Source: Chloroflexota bacterium
Lineage (GTDB): Bacteria > Chloroflexota > Anaerolineae > 4572-78 > J111
DNA: 7,048 nt
Direction of reading: 5' to 3'
Assembly (NCBI GenBank): GCA_003695455.1
Contig: RFJF01000561.1
Span: forward strand, 1-7,048
The notes beneath the pieces are model-generated. The model saw only the letters and a program-made list of their open reading frames with translations, searched no databases and was not told the DNA's origin. Below are positions 1 to 5,536 of this stretch, piece after piece (within the stretch, counting starts at the first letter, position 1; each line of letters starts with the position of its first letter). The translations under genes were made by a program, and so were the position numbers.

Positions 1-16
1 CATTTAAGGTTCCCTC
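1..16 (-). promoter_or_regulatory. Possible ribosome binding site and start codon of the next operon gene (gene lies outside the window)
   Basis: On the minus strand an ATG occupies positions 3 to 1, preceded by a GAGG Shine-Dalgarno-like core at 16-13 with a 9-nt gap. It points the same way as the sugar-binding protein gene that ends at 187. In sugar ABC operons of this type the binding-protein gene is commonly followed by two permease genes, so a permease start is the natural guess. Only the start codon is visible, so the product cannot be read. The call rests on spacing and context alone. Confidence 0.35.
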
Positions 17-96
17 ACACTAAATCGTTCAACCGTACCAGCGTTGCCACACAGTAACGTTGGCGCGGTTCAAGGAATTAGCCGGCCGGAAAATGA

Positions 97-131
97 GCGA
101 ATGGCGAATGGCGAACGGAGAATGGCGGGTG
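97..131. repeat. Five imperfect 7-bp tandem units (GCGAATG type)
   Basis: Five consecutive heptamers read GCGAATG, GCGAATG, GCGAACG, GAGAATG and GCGGGTG. A related GAAAATG lies just upstream at 89-95, offset by one base. The array sits in the gap downstream of the sugar-binding protein gene, and its right part forms the left arm of the hairpin at 107-166. Short GAATGG-type arrays like this look like dispersed intergenic repeats rather than coding sequence. Confidence 0.75.
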
Positions 132-166
132 CAATTGGTTGGCCGCCATTCTCCTGTTCGCACATT
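107..166 (-). repeat. Long intergenic stem-loop downstream of the binding-protein gene
   Basis: GGAGAATGGCGG at 117-128 pairs perfectly with CCGCCATTCTCC at 143-154 around a 14-nt loop. The stem continues as GCGAAC (111-116) with GTTCGC (156-161), then AATG (107-110) with CATT (163-166), interrupted only by single unpaired bases at 155 and 162. That gives about 22 bp. It lies 21 bp beyond the stop codon of the binding-protein gene. No clean T-tract follows on the minus strand, so a classical intrinsic terminator is not obvious. A role in mRNA stabilisation or partial attenuation between binding-protein and permease genes is equally plausible, as known for malE-malF-type operons. That role is inference. 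Confidence 0.7.
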
Positions 167-186
167 AGTTCACGCAAATTGTGACG

Positions 187-1776
187 TTACTGTTGCCGTT
201 CGGCCAGCAGGGCTTCTACCTGCTCTTGCAGCCAGGCCGCGCCCTCTTCCGGCGTCATGCTGCCTTCAAGGGCAATGTTGCTAACCACCTGCGGAATGAG
301 CAGCCGGCCTTCAATATCACCAATCACGGCGCGCTCAGTGGCGTCGTAATCCGGGCGGAAGAGCCAGCGCTGCATCGTATCGTAACCGTTGGCAATCTGC
401 TCCAGCGTGTCCGGGGAGTAGTTGGCAAAGTATTCGCTGCTGGATTTCCAGCCATCTACCGCGCTCTTGAGCACCGGCACTTTACCAAACGGGGCCAGTC
501 CCAGTACATCCTGGTAGCCTTCGGTCAGGAAGAATTTAACTACATCCTGCGCGGCGGGGTCTGCACCCTGCATAATACCCAGCGTAACCAACTGGCCGTA
601 GCTGGCCGCGCCGTTGGGGCCCTGCATTAGCGGGGCAAAGCCGGTTTTCTGTGCCAAATCGGCGGTGGCCAGTTCAGCTTTGCCGCCGCCTTCCAAACCG
701 GAACCGTCAACCAGGTCATCCATAATATACGTGGAGTAGAAAAGCATTGCGGCCTGGTCGTATTCGTAGGCTTCACGGGCGCCGCGCCAGTACTGCGGGC
801 CGGGGGTGGCACATTCTTGCAGACTGGTGTAAAAATCGAGCGCCTCAATCATTTCCGGGGTATTCATGGTTACGTTGCCTTCTTCATCAAACGGCCAGGC
901 GTTGTTTGAGATGGCAACCTGTTCAAAGACCTGCTGGCCGTAGTTTTGGCCGGGGTCTGTGCCAAGCGTAACACCGTAGAGGAAATTGCCCTGCCCCACC
1001 ACCGAGCAGTTGGCTGCTTTGATGGCATCCCAGCTTTCCGGGGCGGCCAAACCAAGTTGGTCAAACAAATCTTTGCGATACCAGATGGCCTGAATCCAGC
1101 CATCGTACGGTACAGCGGCGTATTTGCCGGTAGCGGGGTCGGTGACCATTTGCAGCGGGCCATCCCGGAAATCATCAACGCCAATACTTTCGATGACGTT
1201 CATGGCGGCATCCTCATCCAGGATACCATCGGCGGCAAACGAGGCCACGCGTTCAATCCCCATACGCACAATGTCTGGCATACGGTTGGCCGCGCGAGAC
1301 ACCGCAATGCGTTGCGACACGCCGGCTTCTTCAATGGGCACAATTCGCACTTCAACATTGGGGTTCTGTTCCATGTAGCGGGCGGCCACGTCTTCGTATA
1401 CTTTTACGCGCTCTTCTTCATTGTCTGTGGTCCAGAACTCAACCAGCACCTTACCTTCGGCAGCAGTGGGGTTGAGAAAGGCTTCGGCTTCTTCATTGGT
1501 GGGAATGCACAACTGCTGCCCGATTTCAATTTCATCGGGGTTTTTGATTTTGGTAAAACTTTCATCCACATTGGCCGCGGCGTTGGTGGCATCGACAATG
1601 GCCGGGAAGGCCAGAATGGTGCCAAAGTTGCGTTCGGCAATTTTACTCAGCCAGTCATCGGCCTGCACAGTGTAAATATCGTCACACTGGGGGCCGTCTT
1701 GCGCGTACCCCGGCACCGCCGTAACCGCGCCCAAAATCATCAACAGCGTCATAATCATCAAAATTTTTTTTGACAT
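187..1776 (-). CDS. Secreted LysM-domain ABC transporter sugar-binding protein (family 1 extracellular solute-binding)
   Basis: This 529-residue protein is probably the substrate-capture subunit of a carbohydrate ABC importer, acting outside the membrane. Residues 1-25 form a signal peptide (SKK, a hydrophobic run, then likely cleavage after GYA); no lipobox is visible. Residues about 31-93 match a LysM domain: YTVQADDWLSKIAERNFG at the start and IEIGQQLCIP at the end. Cys31 and Cys90 bracket it and could form a disulfide. From about residue 108 the family-1 binding-protein fold begins (VEFWTT...., MPDIVRMG, YAAVPYDGWIQAIWYRKDLF, PESWD). The binding-protein part is about 420 residues, normal for the family. 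The ATG is preceded by GGAG with 8 nt spacing. The gene lies about 100 bp downstream of a LacI-type regulator on the same strand, which suggests a sugar substrate under that regulator's control. No permease or ATPase is in the window. The substrate cannot be told from the sequence. The LysM fusion suggests peptidoglycan or glycan anchoring instead of lipid anchoring, which is inference. Confidence 0.9.
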   Translation of the reverse strand: MSKKILMIMTLLMILGAVTAVPGYAQDGPQCDDIYTVQADDWLSKIAERNFGTILAFPAIVDATNAAANVDESFTKIKNPDEIEIGQQLCIPTNEEAEAFLNPTAAEGKVLVEFWTTDNEEERVKVYEDVAARYMEQNPNVEVRIVPIEEAGVSQRIAVSRAANRMPDIVRMGIERVASFAADGILDEDAAMNVIESIGVDDFRDGPLQMVTDPATGKYAAVPYDGWIQAIWYRKDLFDQLGLAAPESWDAIKAANCSVVGQGNFLYGVTLGTDPGQNYGQQVFEQVAISNNAWPFDEEGNVTMNTPEMIEALDFYTSLQECATPGPQYWRGAREAYEYDQAAMLFYSTYIMDDLVDGSGLEGGGKAELATADLAQKTGFAPLMQGPNGAASYGQLVTLGIMQGADPAAQDVVKFFLTEGYQDVLGLAPFGKVPVLKSAVDGWKSSSEYFANYSPDTLEQIANGYDTMQRWLFRPDYDATERAVIGDIEGRLLIPQVVSNIALEGSMTPEEGAAWLQEQVEALLAERQQ

Positions 1777-1784
1777 AATTGTCT

Positions 1785-1788
1785 CTCC
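1785..1788 (-). promoter_or_regulatory. Shine-Dalgarno site of the binding-protein gene
   Basis: GGAG on the minus strand stands 8 nt before the ATG at 1776-1774 and supports that start. A second GGAG core at 1797-1794 is too far away to serve the same ATG well. Confidence 0.7.
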
Positions 1789-1860
1789 AAATGCTCCTTT
1801 TTCATAATGTTAGAAACAAAACTATGGTTTTCACATCTGACACGAATCGGTAGCAACAAC

Positions 1861-1869
1861 ACCTCCTTT
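1861..1869 (-). promoter_or_regulatory. Perfect Shine-Dalgarno-like sequence without an assigned gene
   Basis: AAAGGAGGT on the minus strand lies 8 nt beyond the regulator's stop codon and over 80 nt before the binding-protein ATG. It is followed by TTG codons at 1859 and 1856. These open a frame of about 32 codons that ends at 1758, overlapping the binding-protein start in another frame. It could serve a short leader peptide, or be chance. Flanking CACC and GGTG could fold it into a weak hairpin. Confidence 0.3.
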
Positions 1870-1877
1870 CGGTGGCA

Positions 1878-2897
1878 TTAAATTTGTACAGGTCCACTTG
1901 ATTGCCGGATCACAAGCGAGGGAGCCAGCGTAATTTGCGGGTTGGGAATCTCCCTGCCGTTGATAACATCAATGACCATTTGGCAAACCATTTTACCAAT
2001 TTTATAAACCGGCTGATGCACGGTTGTTAACGATGGATGGGCGTGTTCTGCCGGGGGAATATCGTCAAAGCCGGTGATGCTCACATCGTACCCCACTTTC
2101 AGCCCCCGATTCTGGACGGCGCTCATGGCACCCAGGGCCATCAGGTCATTACAGGCCACAATGGCAGTAGGCGGGTCAGGACGGTCCAGCAGAATGCCGG
2201 CCAGTTGGTGACCGTGGCGCTGAGAAAGATCACCGGTGAGTATCAGTTCCGGGTCTACCGGCAGCCCCCTGGCCTGAAGGGTCTCGGTGAAACCTTTGAG
2301 CCGGTAGCGGGCAAACATAAGGTCAGGAGGGGCGGCCAAAAAGGCCAGCCGGCGATGTCCCAATTTTACCAGATGCTCCACCACCAGCCGCAAACCAAGT
2401 TCGCTGTCTTCGTCCACAAACAGAAAATCGTTGTCCCCTTCAATCCGGCCAAAGGCTGCAAACGGAAAATTTGCGGCCTTCAAAATTTCAATTCGGGCAT
2501 CGTGCAGGCGGGTGCGAACCACAATAAAGGCGTCAACCCGGCGGCTGCGGATCAAATCGCGGTATGCTTTTTCTTCTTCATCGCCGGGTGACCGGGTAGA
2601 GACCAGCAAATCATAGCCCTCGGCGGCGGCGGCGTTGCCCACACCGGCCAAAAATTCGCTAAAAAACGGGTCAGAAAAGCGGGGGCTGTACGTTGGCAGC
2701 ACAATCGCCAGCGTTTCTGTGCGGCGTTTTTGCAACCTGCGGGCGGTGATGTTGGGTTCGTAACCCAGTTCTTGCGCCACCTGCCGCACCTGCGCACGAG
2801 TTGCTTCGCTCACATCACTGTAGCCGGCTAATGCGCGAGAAACCGTTGTGACTGACTTGCCAACACGCTGGGCAATTTCCTTTAAGGTTGCAGCCAT
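1878..2897 (-). CDS. LacI-family transcriptional regulator (probable autorepressor of the sugar-transport operon)
   Basis: The protein is 339 residues from the ATG at 2897, the usual LacI-family length. Residues 4-23 ([20 protein letters not shown]) are the DNA-binding helix-turn-helix. The hinge helix follows at about 49-60 ([12 protein letters not shown]), with Leu55 in the place of the leucine that in LacI/PurR intercalates at the operator's central CG. The sugar-binding periplasmic-type effector domain runs from about 62 to 330 ([53 protein letters not shown]). The frame stays open to an ATG at 3029. The shorter start is chosen because the extra 44 residues would cross the promoter and both operators and resemble no family member. 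Two CCAAAACGTTTTGG palindromes in its own promoter indicate negative autoregulation. The next gene on the same strand is a sugar-binding protein, so the effector is probably a sugar or its derivative. The specific ligand is not visible. Confidence 0.92.
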   Translation of the reverse strand: MAATLKEIAQRVGKSVTTVSRALAGYSDVSEATRAQVRQVAQELGYEPNITARRLQKRRTETLAIVLPTYSPRFSDPFFSEFLAGVGNAAAAEGYDLLVSTRSPGDEEEKAYRDLIRSRRVDAFIVVRTRLHDARIEILKAANFPFAAFGRIEGDNDFLFVDEDSELGLRLVVEHLVKLGHRRLAFLAAPPDLMFARYRLKGFTETLQARGLPVDPELILTGDLSQRHGHQLAGILLDRPDPPTAIVACNDLMALGAMSAVQNRGLKVGYDVSITGFDDIPPAEHAHPSLTTVHQPVYKIGKMVCQMVIDVINGREIPNPQITLAPSLVIRQSSGPVQI

Positions 2898-2909
2898 TGC
2901 TTCACTTTT

Positions 2910-2923
2910 CCAAAACGTTTTGG
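2910..2923. promoter_or_regulatory. LacI-type operator O2 (CCAAAACGTTTTGG)
   Basis: This is a perfect 14-bp palindrome with the central CG typical of LacI-family operators. It covers about +4 to +17 of the predicted transcript from the promoter at 2934-2962, where bound repressor would block initiation or early elongation. It is identical to the copy at 2942-2955, with centres 32 bp apart, close to three helical turns. Confidence 0.88.
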
Positions 2924-2933
2924 GAGTAAATTC

Positions 2934-2962
2934 AGTATAAACCAAAACGTTTTGGATGTCAA
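2934..2962 (-). promoter_or_regulatory. Sigma70-type promoter of the LacI-family regulator
   Basis: On the minus strand TTGACA (2962-2957) is separated by exactly 17 bp from TATACT (2939-2934), a near-consensus housekeeping promoter. The predicted start of transcription is near 2927, giving a leader of about 30 nt before the ATG at 2897. One operator fills the spacer and the other the start of the transcript. The promoter may also serve the downstream binding-protein gene, since no strong promoter or terminator is evident in the 101-bp gap between them. Confidence 0.85.
2942..2955. promoter_or_regulatory. LacI-type operator O1 (CCAAAACGTTTTGG) inside the promoter spacer
   Basis: This second perfect copy of the same 14-bp palindrome lies entirely between the -35 and -10 hexamers. 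A dimer bound here would exclude RNA polymerase. The exact duplication and the phasing with O2 make chance very unlikely. Confidence 0.9.
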
Positions 2963-3035
2963 ACTTGCACTGTTTTCTGCGACCTGCGTGGAACGTGTTG
3001 AAAGCTGTTTTCCGGGATATGTGAAGCACGCTGTT

Positions 3036-3061
3036 AAATTCGTTAATTTGTGAATTTCGTG
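3036..3061. repeat. AT-rich tandem repeat, three imperfect 8-9 bp units
   Basis: The units read AAATTCGTT, AATTTGTG and AATTTCGTG. They lie in non-coding DNA upstream of the regulator promoter. No function can be assigned. Confidence 0.6.
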
Positions 3062-3106
3062 ATAAGATTTTTGAAATCAGGTTTGAATTTTGGGTAGCCC
3101 TGCATT

Positions 3107-3236
3107 AAACCGTGGAGAAAAAAGAAGTGCAAAGACACCCCCACTTTCAGGTAATTTTCTGACAGGATTTACGGGATTCTCAGGTTTTTTTGACATAAAA
3201 ACCAAAATCCTGTTAATCCTGTCTTTTCCACGGTTT
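3107..3236. repeat. Nested inverted repeat upstream of the glycosyltransferase gene
   Basis: The outer arms AAACCGTGGA (3107-3116) and TCCACGGTTT (3227-3236) are perfect complements. The inner arms are 3161-3178 (starting GACAGGATT) and 3206-3223 (ending AATCCTGTC), 18 bp with two mismatches. The inner right arm is itself a tandem pair, AATCCTGTT then AATCCTGTC. The whole unit is 130 bp and has no coding capacity. It resembles a dispersed intergenic repeat or a non-autonomous miniature element. No flanking target duplication was identified. Confidence 0.7.
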
Positions 3237-3270
3237 TATATACCGCTGCCGAATTTTGTAGCACCTGCCA

Positions 3271-3277
3271 AAAAGGA
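3271..3277 (+). promoter_or_regulatory. Shine-Dalgarno site of the glycosyltransferase gene
   Basis: AAAAGGA stands 6 nt before the ATG at 3284 and decides that start. Confidence 0.75.
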
Positions 3278-3283
3278 AAAATT

Positions 3284-4531
3284 ATGCGAATCGGATTCAT
3301 CTCAACCCGACTGAACGGCACCGACGGCGTTTCGCTGGAGGTGGAAAAGTGGGCCACTGTGTTGCGCCGCATGGGCCACGAACTGTACTACTGCGCCGGC
3401 GAACTGGGCGGCTACGCCGCCGGCGGCACACTCATTCCCCAGCTTCATTTTGATCACCAATCGATTGTAATGTTCAGCCAGCGCGCCTTTGGGCAGGGGC
3501 GGCAGCAAGCCGACGCGTTTAAACTGGTAGATGATATTTACGAAATGGCCGATGAAATCAGGGGGCCGCTGCGCCACTTCATTCGGGGTAACCGGCTGGA
3601 TATGATTGTGGTAGAAAACGCGCTGACCATCCCCATGAATTTACCGCTGGGCATCACCCTGACCGGTCTCATCGCCGAACTGGGCATCAATACTATTGCC
3701 CACCACCACGATTTTTTTTGGGAACGGCACCGTTTTCAAAGCAACCACATTCTGGATTTGCTCGATACGGCGTTTCCGGCCAAATTACCCAGCATCCGGC
3801 ACGTGGCAATTAACAGCATTGCCCAAAAACGTCTCCGGGACCGGCGCGGCATCGACTCTATTGTCATCCCCAATGTACATGATTTTGCCACCCCGCCGCC
3901 AGGCATTGACGATTACAACCGGGATTTCCGGCAAATCATTGGGCTGGAGCCGGATGATATTTTTATTTTGCAGCCTACCCGGGTGATTCAGCGCAAGGGA
4001 ATAGAGATGGCGCTTGAGCTGGTCCACCGGCTGGAAATTCCCAACAAACAGTTATTTATCACCCACCGGGCGCACGACGAAGGGCTGGAATATTGGCGCT
4101 GGCTCAAACGTGAAGCGGGAATGATGGGTGTTGACCTGCGGCTGATTGACCACCTGATTGGCGCAGAACGCGCGCGGGCCAACGGCCACAAAATTTACTC
4201 GCTGTGGGATGCCTACCCCTTTGCCAATCTGGTTACCTACCCCAGCACCTACGAGGGGTTTGGCAACGCCCTGCTTGAAGCCGTCTACTTTGGGCGGCTG
4301 ATTGTGGTTAATCGCTACCCGGTTTACAACGCAGACATCGGACCAAAAGGCTTTGAATTTGTTGAACTGGACGGCTTTGTGGATGACAGCGCCGTGCAAA
4401 AAACACAGGAACTTCTGCAAGACCCGGATACAGTTAAAAAAATGGCAGACAAAAATTACGGGCTGGCCCAGGAATATTTCTCGCTGGAAGTACTGGCACA
4501 AAAACTACAAGATGTGATTGCCAGTTTTTAA
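3284..4531 (+). CDS. Glycosyltransferase, GT4 family (GT-B fold, retaining)
   Basis: The 415-residue cytoplasmic protein should transfer a sugar from a nucleotide-sugar donor. The N-terminal acceptor domain starts RIGFISTRLNGTDGVSLEVEKW, where the DGVS loop is typical of GT4 enzymes. HHHDFFWERHRF follows at 140-151 and VAINSIA at 174-180. The C-terminal donor domain has LQPTRVIQRKGIEMAL (229-244), the Arg and Lys that usually contact the donor phosphates, and YPSTYEGFGNALLEAVYFGR (319-338), which carries the EX7E motif as Glu324 and Glu332. The length is normal and both domains are complete. It is transcribed away from the LacI-type regulator; a promoter specific to it is unclear. The sequence recalls enzymes of the mannosylglucosylglycerate (compatible-solute) type, but this is from memory and weak, so donor and acceptor remain unknown. 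Confidence 0.87.
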   Translation: MRIGFISTRLNGTDGVSLEVEKWATVLRRMGHELYYCAGELGGYAAGGTLIPQLHFDHQSIVMFSQRAFGQGRQQADAFKLVDDIYEMADEIRGPLRHFIRGNRLDMIVVENALTIPMNLPLGITLTGLIAELGINTIAHHHDFFWERHRFQSNHILDLLDTAFPAKLPSIRHVAINSIAQKRLRDRRGIDSIVIPNVHDFATPPPGIDDYNRDFRQIIGLEPDDIFILQPTRVIQRKGIEMALELVHRLEIPNKQLFITHRAHDEGLEYWRWLKREAGMMGVDLRLIDHLIGAERARANGHKIYSLWDAYPFANLVTYPSTYEGFGNALLEAVYFGRLIVVNRYPVYNADIGPKGFEFVELDGFVDDSAVQKTQELLQDPDTVKKMADKNYGLAQEYFSLEVLAQKLQDVIASF

Positions 4532-4538
4532 CGGCGAT

Positions 4539-4556
4539 AAATTTTGCTCAAAATTT
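4539..4556. repeat. AT-rich dyad just upstream of the membrane-protein promoter
   Basis: AAATTTTG (4539-4546) and CAAAATTT (4549-4556) are perfect inverted copies separated by two bases. The dyad starts 7 bp after the glycosyltransferase stop and touches the -35 of the next promoter. It could be a protein-binding site. Transcribed, it would make a weak AT-rich hairpin followed by few Ts. Confidence 0.5.
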
Positions 4557-4583
4557 TGTGCGGTGTACAAGCCGTGCTACAAT
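4556..4583 (+). promoter_or_regulatory. Probable sigma70-type promoter of the small membrane-protein gene
   Basis: TTGTGC (4556-4561) and TACAAT (4578-4583) are 16 bp apart; TTTGTG one base upstream gives 17 bp. The -10 is close to consensus and the -35 is moderate. Transcription would start near 4590, about 35 nt before the ATG at 4625, and could continue into the DsrE-like gene. Confidence 0.55.
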
Positions 4584-4624
4584 CCCTGAGGCTTTGAGAG
4601 AAATTACACACGTTGGGGAGAATT

Positions 4625-5029
4625 ATGGATTATTTTTTACTGCAAGCGCACTCCGGCTGGCGATTCATTGTGATTTTGCTGGTGGTAGCAACCGCCATCA
4701 AAATGTTGATTGGCTGGCTGGGCAAACAGAACTGGCGCAGTATTGATACTAACCTGCTGCTCGCGTCTCGGGGGGCAATTTATGTTCAGGTGCTACTGGG
4801 GGTAATCCTCTACATTCTGTTGCAAAAGTGGACCAACATGCGCTTCACCGCCGAACACACAATCATTCTGCTGTTGGCCGTGGGCGGCGTGGAGTTTGCC
4901 TCGGCGCGAGCCAAAAAGGCAGCCGGCAGCGCGGGTAAATTCCGAATGGCGTTTATCGGGCTGGCGGTTTCGTTTGTGCTGATTTTTGTGGGGTTGCAAG
5001 CAGTGGGCGGCTTATTTGCGATGAGTTAG
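4625..5029 (+). CDS. Small four-helix membrane protein, 'cytochrome B'-like
   Basis: The 134-residue protein has four predicted membrane helices, at about 14-31, 47-67, 77-95 and 107-130. Its features, LQAHSGWRFIV near the start (His9, Arg13), a KMLIGWLGK stretch and FTAEHT (His78) before the third helix, match a family of small integral membrane proteins often annotated 'cytochrome B' in Bacteroidetes and other bacteria. The two histidines could ligate haem, but haem binding is not demonstrated for the family as far as I know. ATG 4625 is preferred over the upstream TTG at 4613 because GGGGAG at 4615-4620 fits as its Shine-Dalgarno site. The DsrE-like gene starts 56 bp downstream with no terminator between, so the two are probably co-transcribed. 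Confidence 0.75.
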   Translation: MDYFLLQAHSGWRFIVILLVVATAIKMLIGWLGKQNWRSIDTNLLLASRGAIYVQVLLGVILYILLQKWTNMRFTAEHTIILLLAVGGVEFASARAKKAAGSAGKFRMAFIGLAVSFVLIFVGLQAVGGLFAMS

Positions 5030-5085
5030 CCTGCTTTCAAATCCATCAACACACAGATACACAATCAAGAAAGGGGATGTTAGTG

Positions 5086-5487
5086 ATGAAAGTTGCGTAC
5101 GTTTTTGCCATGCCCAGAACAGCAAGTTACAAACTGGCCCAAATGATTCTGCCTCAACTGGAAGCCGGCACACACGGGGTAGAAGTGGTTGGGATGTTCT
5201 TTTTTGACGACAACACCTTTGTGCTGAGAAAAGGCGACCCGGTCGGCGAAAGATTGGCCAAAGTTGCCAAAGAAAAGGGCATATTGTTGATGATGTGCGA
5301 TATGTGCGCGCTGGAACGCAACCTGGCCAAAGGTGAACCCCGATGGTGTGACGCTGACGGTCAGGGCCGGACAGAACCGGGAGAAATATCTACGGTGAAT
5401 ACGGTTGACGGCGTTGCGGTGGGTTGTTTTCCGGATTTGTACGCGGCGCTGGCCGGCAACCCGCCCGACCAGGTGATTACCCTGTAA
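5086..5487 (+). CDS. DsrE/SaoD-like family protein with CxxC motif
   Basis: The 133-residue soluble protein has the single-domain alpha/beta character of the DsrE/DsrF-like superfamily, whose members carry or relay sulfur on cysteines. It opens with KVAYVFAMPRTASYKLAQMIL. A beta strand follows at VEVVGMFFFDDNTFVL (32-47), then the segment GERLAKVAKEKGILLMMCDMCALERNL (54-80) containing Cys71 and Cys74 as CxxC. Cys88 (PRWCD) and Cys114 (VGCFPDLYAAL) complete four cysteines. The frame opens at 5077, but ATG 5086 is preferred because AAGGGG at 5071-5076 lies 9 nt before it and the family start is MKVAY-like. It follows the small membrane protein on the same strand. A role in sulfur or selenium handling or thiol redox is inferred from the family only. 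No other dsr or sao genes are present in the window. Confidence 0.78.
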   Translation: MKVAYVFAMPRTASYKLAQMILPQLEAGTHGVEVVGMFFFDDNTFVLRKGDPVGERLAKVAKEKGILLMMCDMCALERNLAKGEPRWCDADGQGRTEPGEISTVNTVDGVAVGCFPDLYAALAGNPPDQVITL

Positions 5488-5506
5488 TTTTGGTGTAAAA
5501 TCTACA

Positions 5507-5536
5507 GCCGGAAATCAACTCCGGCGGCGTTGTTTT
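5507..5536 (+). terminator. Possible terminator between convergent genes
   Basis: GCCGGA (5507-5512) pairs with TCCGGC (5520-5525) around a 7-nt loop, and a T-run follows at 5531-5536. The gap between stem and T-run is longer than usual. It lies 19 bp after the DsrE-like stop and overlaps the last codons of the convergent methyltransferase gene. Confidence 0.4.

Larger units (their letters stand above)
2898..3283. other. 386-bp intergenic region between divergent regulator and glycosyltransferase genes
   Basis: The left 65 bp hold the promoter and two operators of the regulator. The remainder is clearly AT-rich compared with the genes and holds a tandem repeat at 3036-3061 and a nested inverted repeat at 3107-3236. 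The glycosyltransferase ribosome binding site is at 3271-3277. I see no gene in it; short open frames here have no family resemblance. A promoter for the glycosyltransferase gene is not clear: a TTGACA at 3190-3195 has no good -10 partner, and a TATATA at 3237-3242 has no good -35. Confidence 0.7.

Noticed and set aside
82..89. Self-complementary CCGGCCGG
   Set aside because: An 8-bp GC palindrome is common in DNA of this composition and has no supporting context.
946..1773. Long open frame of 275 codons on the plus strand opposite the binding-protein gene
   Set aside because: It is the antisense shadow of a well-supported gene and shows no recognisable domain.
1831..1836. ATG directly followed by TGA on the minus strand, a possible start-stop element
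   Set aside because: It has no nearby Shine-Dalgarno sequence and is expected by chance in AT-rich intergenic DNA.
2898..3029. Upstream extension of the LacI-type regulator by 44 residues to an ATG at 3029
   Set aside because: It would run through the promoter and both operators, and the extra residues have no family resemblance; the ATG at 2897 gives the normal family length and N-terminus.
3190..3242. TTGACA at 3190-3195 and TATATA at 3237-3242 as a glycosyltransferase promoter
   Set aside because: The two are 41 bp apart and neither has a matching partner at 16-18 bp, so no promoter is called.
3513..3526. A 14-bp sequence (ACGCGTTTAAACTG) repeated exactly at 6273-6286
   Set aside because: One copy is inside the glycosyltransferase coding sequence and the other in a promoter spacer; one such match in 7 kb is not far from chance and no shared role is evident.
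4052..4501. 149-codon minus-strand frame within the glycosyltransferase gene
   Set aside because: It lies antisense to conserved GT4 motifs and has no start signal or family resemblance.
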